Shown piece after piece: positions 17,138 through 20,918 of a stretch of 20,918 bases of DNA. This stretch comes from Porticoccaceae bacterium (GTDB lineage: Bacteria > Pseudomonadota > Gammaproteobacteria > Pseudomonadales > Porticoccaceae). A model generated the notes under the pieces. It saw only the letters and a program-made list of their open reading frames with translations, searched no databases and was not told the DNA's origin. Position 1 is the stretch's first letter; each line of letters begins with the position of its first letter. The DNA lies in assembly GCA_002591625.1 (NCBI GenBank), contig PCDB01000029.1, positions 15,927-36,844 of the forward strand, read 5' to 3'. The translations under genes were made by a program, and so were the position numbers.

Positions 17138-17165
17138 AATCAACATTATGATCTGCTGGTTGATT
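17138..17165. promoter_or_regulatory. Inverted repeat over the sulfatase transcription start
   Basis: AATCAAC (17138-17144) and GTTGATT (17159-17165) form a perfect 7-bp inverted repeat with a 14-base spacer. It overlaps the -10 box and predicted start point of the sulfatase promoter. The geometry fits an operator for a dimeric repressor, but no regulator gene is seen in the window, so this is a candidate only. Confidence 0.4.
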
Positions 17166-17191
17166 ATAGGTTCGTGATGTTAGCACCTCAA
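17163..17191 (-). promoter_or_regulatory. Sigma-70-type promoter for the alkyl sulfatase gene
   Basis: On the minus strand, TTGAGG (17191-17186) is followed after exactly 17 bases by a perfect TATAAT (17168-17163). Transcription would start near 17156 and give a 5' UTR of about 72 bases before the ATG at 17084. It lies in the 213-base gap after the upstream SDR gene, arguing that the sulfatase and hydrolase genes form a transcription unit of their own. Confidence 0.65.
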
Positions 17192-17297
17192 ACAACTCGA
17201 AGTACCATAATTACAAAATGTTCAGAGTTGAAGAAGTTATCAATTGTCTGCAAGACAAGCGTTCCGAGCGTGGATTATCTTAAGGGCCTAAACTCGG

Positions 17298-18131
17298 CTA
17301 TTCAAGTAATGATTTTGGTAGAAATCTAGTGTATGACACCGGGAAAAGTCGGCTAATGACGTCAAGAAATCGTGCTCCTTTACCCACATGGATACGCGTT
17401 TTACCCTTCATAACACTGCTAAGAATCTCGCGTGCTGCCATACTTGGTTCTGTCCAAAACCAAGGCTCCAGTCGTTTTCTTTCCGTATCAGATGAGGTGT
17501 TACTTCCAATTGGAACAATGATCTTTGAGTTAGCGAGAATATTTGTCTTAATGCCGGATGGGAAAACGCACGATACATTGATTTGTTTGTCAGACAATCG
17601 CAAATCATGCCTTAATGAGTCACTAAAACCCCGAACGGCAAATTTCGAACTACTGTAAGCAGAAACTCGAGGGCCTGATAGGAGGCCGAGAACGCTGGAG
17701 ATGTTCACAATATGTCCTCGCTCTGCACGCTGAAGTAAGGGAAGAAATAGCTGACATCCATAAACAACGCCCCAGAAATTGGTGTCGAAAAGATCCCGCA
17801 TATCTTTAAGGTCGCAGTCTTGAAAAAGCGCACCGAGTCCTACCCCCGCGTTATTTATCAGAAAATCTAAGCGACCAAATTCAGCACCGACAAAAGAAGA
17901 GAAGGCTTGCATATTCTCATAGTCAGAAACATCTGCAGCAAATATTTTGATTGAACCCGTTTGAGGATTATCCAATTTTGCAAGGTCAGCTTGCAAAGCT
18001 TTTAGAGCACCGTGATCAATATCAGAGAGAACCACATGACTGCCCTGTTTGACAAGCGCATACGCTAGAGCTCTACCGATGCCAGAACCAGCTCCAGTAA
18101 TTACTATCACTTTACCTAAAAAAAAATGCAT
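17298..18131 (-). CDS. Short-chain dehydrogenase/reductase (classical SDR)
   Basis: NAD(P)-dependent oxidoreductase of 277 residues. Seen: the cofactor loop TGAGSGIG (12-19), an aspartate at the end of strand 2 (D37 in LSDID) that favours NAD(H), NNAG (93-96), catalytic serine in NISSVLG (143-149), Y159 and K163 in YSSSKFAVRG, and PSGIKTNI after strand 6. The C-terminal part (about 225-277) has a hydrophobic, basic end (ISRLFPVSYTRFLPKSLLE) resembling SDRs that act on lipids or sterols. AAGGAGG lies 9 bases before the ATG. It is 103 bases after the thiolase gene on the same strand. Codons 3-5 contain a run of nine T (18118-18126). Substrate unknown. Confidence 0.87.
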   Translation of the reverse strand: MHFFLGKVIVITGAGSGIGRALAYALVKQGSHVVLSDIDHGALKALQADLAKLDNPQTGSIKIFAADVSDYENMQAFSSFVGAEFGRLDFLINNAGVGLGALFQDCDLKDMRDLFDTNFWGVVYGCQLFLPLLQRAERGHIVNISSVLGLLSGPRVSAYSSSKFAVRGFSDSLRHDLRLSDKQINVSCVFPSGIKTNILANSKIIVPIGSNTSSDTERKRLEPWFWTEPSMAAREILSSVMKGKTRIHVGKGARFLDVISRLFPVSYTRFLPKSLLE

Positions 18132-18234
18132 GCCATTTTCCCTCCTTGGATCTTAAAAGCGCAGAGAGTGGCATTCAAGGACAACACAGTCAACATAAGC
18201 CCGTGCACGTACTCGTCCAACTACTGGTCAATGC

Positions 18235-19416
18235 TCACGCGACCTCAAACAATCCAGCAGCGCCCATTCCCCCACCAACACACATGGTCACTACAACATA
18301 GCGTTCGCCGCGGCGTTTGGCTTCCATAAGCCCATGGATGGCCATGCGCGTCCCGCTCATACCATACGGGTGCCCAATCGATATCGCTCCACCATTCACA
18401 TTTAATCGCGCTGGATCTATTCCGAGCCTGTCGCGACAATAAATCACCTGAACTGCAAAGGCTTCATTTAACTCCCATATACCGATGTCATTAACCGTTA
18501 AACCGTTACGGTCCAATAATTTAGGGACGGCAAAAACAGGACCTATACCCATCTCATCGGGCTCACAGCCAACAACAGACATTCCACGATAGATTCCGAG
18601 TGGCTCCAAATTACGTTTCTCAGCCATTTTGCCATCCATAAGAACTACCGCCGCCGCTCCGTCGGATAACTGTGACGCATTACCGGCGGTTATCGTGCCT
18701 CCCTCTCTTACCACCTTGAGCGCAGAGAGCGATTCGATAGTCGTTCCCGGACGATTACCCTCATCTTTCGATAACGTAACCTTCTCTTCACTAACATCAC
18801 CGGTTTCCTTATTTGTAACTAATTTGGTGGCAGTAACCGATATTAATTCATCGGAGAATTTTCCGGCTTCCTGCGCTGAAGCTGTCCTCGCCTGAGACTC
18901 GACGGCATATGCATCCTGTTTTTCGCGAGAAATGTCATACCTTTTGGCTACTACTTCTGCAGTATCAATCATCGGCATGTGAATAGATGGAGCGTTTTTC
19001 ACAGCCATGGGATCCATTGCTCGATGAGCATTCATGTGCTGGTTTTGGACCAAACTTATTGACTCACAACCACCAGCCACGATCACTGAGAATCCATCAG
19101 TTGTTATCTGTTTCGCACCCGTTGCTATACTCATTAGACCAGAAGAACACTGCCTATCGACAGTCATACCCGCGACATTTACGGGCATACCTGACGCCAT
19201 AGCGGCCTGCCGGCCAAGGTTTGCAGTTTGTGTTCCTTGTTGCAGGGCTGCACCAATAATACAATCCTCCACCTCAGCAGGATCTACGTTAGCCCGAGCT
19301 AAAGCGCCGTTAATCGCATGAGACGTCATGGAAGGCGCTTCAAGATTATTGAATGCTCCTCGATAAGCTTTACCTATGGGTGTTCTCGCTCCAGATACTA
19401 TTACTGCTTCAGACAT
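18235..19416 (-). CDS. Thiolase (acetyl-CoA C-acyltransferase)
   Basis: Type II/I thiolase of 393 residues that cleaves or forms beta-ketoacyl-CoA. Seen: nucleophile C90 in [12 protein letters not shown] at 317-320, [14 protein letters not shown] at 342-355 with H349, and acid/base C379 in [14 protein letters not shown]. All three catalytic residues are present. I chose the ATG at 19416 ([16 protein letters not shown]) because it matches the family N-terminus and has AAGGA 9 bases upstream; the frame is open a further 50 codons into the preceding SDR gene, which is not thiolase-like. Its place 55 bases after a beta-hydroxyacyl-CoA dehydrogenase-like SDR fits degradative thiolysis, but whether the substrate is long-chain, branched or steroid side-chain acyl-CoA cannot be told. 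Confidence 0.93.
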   Translation of the reverse strand: MSEAVIVSGARTPIGKAYRGAFNNLEAPSMTSHAINGALARANVDPAEVEDCIIGAALQQGTQTANLGRQAAMASGMPVNVAGMTVDRQCSSGLMSIATGAKQITTDGFSVIVAGGCESISLVQNQHMNAHRAMDPMAVKNAPSIHMPMIDTAEVVAKRYDISREKQDAYAVESQARTASAQEAGKFSDELISVTATKLVTNKETGDVSEEKVTLSKDEGNRPGTTIESLSALKVVREGGTITAGNASQLSDGAAAVVLMDGKMAEKRNLEPLGIYRGMSVVGCEPDEMGIGPVFAVPKLLDRNGLTVNDIGIWELNEAFAVQVIYCRDRLGIDPARLNVNGGAISIGHPYGMSGTRMAIHGLMEAKRRGERYVVVTMCVGGGMGAAGLFEVA

Positions 19417-19433
19417 AATATATTTCCTTAAAT

Positions 19434-19453
19434 AACAATTATAAAATATTGTT
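19434..19453. repeat. AT-rich inverted repeat before the thiolase gene
   Basis: AACAAT (19434-19439) and ATTGTT (19448-19453) form a 6-bp inverted repeat with an 8-base AT spacer that contains TATAAT on the minus strand. It lies just upstream of the thiolase Shine-Dalgarno. It could be a small operator/promoter or only an AT-rich coincidence; no good -35 accompanies it. Confidence 0.3.
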
Positions 19454-19471
19454 TTATATAGTATTAATAAG

Positions 19472-20392
19472 TTATATTTTGAGAGATTGCACGTAGGCCA
19501 TTGCCTTCGTAACAAATTTTTCAGTTTCTTTTCCTGCCGATTCAAAAGGGACATTCTGCCCAGCATCTTTTATGGATGCTAGGCTAGCAAACACCTTCTC
19601 TGGATTCTGTTCTTCAGGCGAAAGAAAAATTCCATCTGTCTCAAACATCTTAACACTTGCGTAACCACCCGCTGCTGCCGCAAGAATCATTCTGTTGGGC
19701 GACTCGTCATGACATAAGACTAGCGCACCGGCTGTTACTGCTTCAGTTGTCATTAATTCTAGAACCGGTGCTGGCAAAAGATCCTCTGTCATTCTTGTAC
19801 CCGCAGTAGGTGCTAAAGCGTTTACTCGAATATTGTATTTACTCCCCTCTAATACGAGCGTATTCATCAAGCCCACAACAGCCATTTTTGCCGCCCCGTA
19901 GTTAGTCTGGCCAAAATTTCCAAATAGTCCACTTGGGGAAGTGGTCATGACAATTCGACCATAATTTTGATCTCTCATAATTTCCCAAACTGCTTTACTG
20001 CAGTTAACAGATCCCATCAAATGCACATCAATAACTAATCTAAAGTCATCCAGGTCCATTTTGGCAAATGATTTATCTCGCAAGATACCCGCATTATTAA
20101 TTAATATATCAACGCGGCCCCATTTATCCATGGTTTCCTTTACCATAGCATCAACTTCGGCATAGTTTGCCACATTTGCACCGCTTGCAATTGCGTCACC
20201 ACCGTTCGCTAGAATAGTCGCTACCACCTTTTTTGCCGCCTCACTTGATGACCCGGTACCATTTCTATCACCGCCAACATCATTTACTACGACCCTTGCA
20301 CCCCTCGCGGCCAGAGCTAGAGCATGCGACTTACCCAGCCCATTTCCTGATCCAGTTACTATCGCTACTTTCCCGTCAAAACCGACACTCAT
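19472..20392 (-). CDS. SDR of the MFE-2/3-hydroxyacyl-CoA dehydrogenase type
   Basis: A 306-residue short-chain dehydrogenase resembling the dehydrogenase domain of the peroxisomal multifunctional enzyme type 2 (HSD17B4). Seen: TGSGNGLG (13-20), the group-specific [20 protein letters not shown] (34-53), [11 protein letters not shown] (99-109), [20 protein letters not shown] (150-169) with Y165 and K169, and an extended C-terminus (about 240-306) after the SDR core that this group carries. Predicted reaction: oxidation of (3R)-hydroxyacyl-CoA to 3-ketoacyl-CoA with NAD. It sits between a MaoC-type hydratase gene (84 bases upstream) and a thiolase gene (55 bases downstream), exactly the enzymes before and after it in such a pathway. 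AGAGG lies 6 bases before the ATG. Confidence 0.9.
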   Translation of the reverse strand: MSVGFDGKVAIVTGSGNGLGKSHALALAARGARVVVNDVGGDRNGTGSSSEAAKKVVATILANGGDAIASGANVANYAEVDAMVKETMDKWGRVDILINNAGILRDKSFAKMDLDDFRLVIDVHLMGSVNCSKAVWEIMRDQNYGRIVMTTSPSGLFGNFGQTNYGAAKMAVVGLMNTLVLEGSKYNIRVNALAPTAGTRMTEDLLPAPVLELMTTEAVTAGALVLCHDESPNRMILAAAAGGYASVKMFETDGIFLSPEEQNPEKVFASLASIKDAGQNVPFESAGKETEKFVTKAMAYVQSLKI

Positions 20393-20476
20393 ATCGAACC
20401 TCTATTTATGATAATGAACCATAATCAATTAATTTGAAAAAAAATGAAAGACTGAAAAAACTTTTCTATTTTAGTC

Positions 20477-20918
20477 TCATGCTACCATCTGGACAGTTAA
20501 CCACTCCGCTACAAGAGCTGGTTTTTCCTCGCCCTTAATTTCGACGGTAACCTCCATTTTAAATTCAAACTGACCCGGCTTCTTTTCTTCTATAGAAAGC
20601 ACTTTTCCAATGCCACGGATCTGACTACCTACCTTCACGGGCGCAACAAACCGTGCCCTATCTAAACCTTTGTTGACCCCCATATAGATGCCCTTCATTG
20701 CCAGGTTAAAACTCATAGAAAAATAAGAAATCATGGAAAGCGTAAGAAACCCATGCGCTACAGTTGTTTCAAAAGGCGTCTGAGCAGCCAATTCTGGGTT
20801 AACATGAATAAACTGACGGTCAAGCGTGCAATCTGCAAATTGGTTTATTTGGTCCTGAGTTACCTCAAACCACTCCGAAGGGTCTGTAACGTAACCGATA
20901 TAATCATTTATTTCTTCT
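20477..20918 (-). CDS. MaoC-type hydratase, N-terminal end outside window
   Basis: Hot-dog-fold protein of the MaoC/NodN-like (R)-specific enoyl-CoA hydratase family. The frame runs open from the window edge; 146 residues are visible and probably only a few are missing, since the sequence begins EEINDYIGYVTDPSEW. Seen: ITQ-like VTQDQINQFADCTLD (20-34), then the hydratase motif DRQFIHVNPELA (34-45) with the catalytic aspartate/histidine pair region, and TPFETTVAHGFLTLSM (48-63), typical for this family. Predicted to hydrate trans-2-enoyl-CoA to the (R)-3-hydroxy form, the substrate for the SDR encoded next. It may instead be a non-CoA dehydratase of the NodN branch; family certain, substrate not. 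Confidence 0.9.
   Translation of the reverse strand, partial: EEINDYIGYVTDPSEWFEVTQDQINQFADCTLDRQFIHVNPELAAQTPFETTVAHGFLTLSMISYFSMSFNLAMKGIYMGVNKGLDRARFVAPVKVGSQIRGIGKVLSIEEKKPGQFEFKMEVTVEIKGEEKPALVAEWLTVQMVA

Noticed and set aside
17329..17658. Open frame of 109 codons antisense to the SDR gene
   Set aside because: It mirrors the C-terminal half of an intact SDR and shows no domain-like pattern.
18117..18137. Possible six-codon leader peptide (MACIFF) overlapping the SDR start
   Set aside because: The ATG at 18137 is only 4 bases from the Shine-Dalgarno, whereas the SDR ATG is 9 bases away. There is no attenuator structure after it, so it looks accidental.
19417..19566. Fifty-residue N-terminal extension of the thiolase
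   Set aside because: It overlaps the SDR gene, reads as non-thiolase sequence, and the ATG at 19416 gives the family's normal N-terminus with a good ribosome site.
20427..20476. Possible terminator after the MaoC-type gene
   Set aside because: A GAAAA/TTTTC stem with a flanking GACT/AGTC pair and later T8 can be drawn, but the stem is A-T only with a six-base bulge, and the next genes appear to be the same pathway.
1..20918. Search for CRISPR arrays, tRNA or rRNA genes, insertion sequences and toxin-antitoxin or defence genes
   Set aside because: No spaced direct repeats, tRNA-like cloverleaf, transposase motifs or defence domains were seen; gaps between genes are too short to hide most of these.

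Overview
The window is a stretch of bacterial chromosome, almost fully coding, AT-rich (about 40% GC by eye), with no mobile element, CRISPR, tRNA or rRNA that I can see. The gene order of the first 14 kb (rpsB-tsf-pyrH-frr-uppS-cdsA-dxr-rseP on the minus strand, and map-glnD-dapC-...-arsC-like-dapD diverging on the plus strand) is the arrangement known from Pseudomonas and relatives. The window therefore suggests a gammaproteobacterium of Pseudomonadales/Cellvibrionales type. Low GC together with lipid and alkyl sulfate catabolism genes would fit a marine lineage, but that is inference.

Layout. (1) 1-6868, minus strand: translation and envelope genes in one tightly packed run: ribosomal protein S2, EF-Ts, UMP kinase, ribosome recycling factor, undecaprenyl diphosphate synthase, CDP-diglyceride synthase, DXP reductoisomerase, and RseP (C-terminus cut by the window edge). 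A clear intrinsic terminator/attenuator sits between rpsB and tsf, and a nested stem-loop lies just upstream of rpsB. (2) 6869-7204: a 336-base divergent control region. (3) 7205-14007, plus strand: methionine aminopeptidase, the nitrogen sensor GlnD, then lysine/diaminopimelate genes dapC and dapD, with an endonuclease III gene and an ArsC/YffB-like gene between them. (4) 14076-20918, minus strand: an accessory catabolic block. Reading in the direction of transcription it holds a MaoC-type hydratase (5' end outside the window), an MFE-2-type 3-hydroxyacyl-CoA dehydrogenase-like SDR, a thiolase and a second SDR. These are followed, behind a separate strong promoter, by a predicted lipoprotein alkyl sulfatase and an alpha/beta hydrolase.

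How the genes work together. Region 1 couples protein synthesis to isoprenoid, undecaprenyl and phospholipid supply. Region 3 joins N-terminal Met removal, PII-based nitrogen control and cell wall/lysine precursor synthesis. Region 4 supplies three consecutive beta-oxidation-type steps (hydration, dehydrogenation, thiolysis). The neighbouring sulfatase and hydrolase could release an alcohol or acid that feeds them; that link is inferred from adjacency only. I saw no wholly new system. The points most worth a second look are the sulfatase promoter with an inverted repeat over its start site, the predicted lipid anchor on the sulfatase, the altered cysteine pattern in endonuclease III, and the rpsB leader structure.
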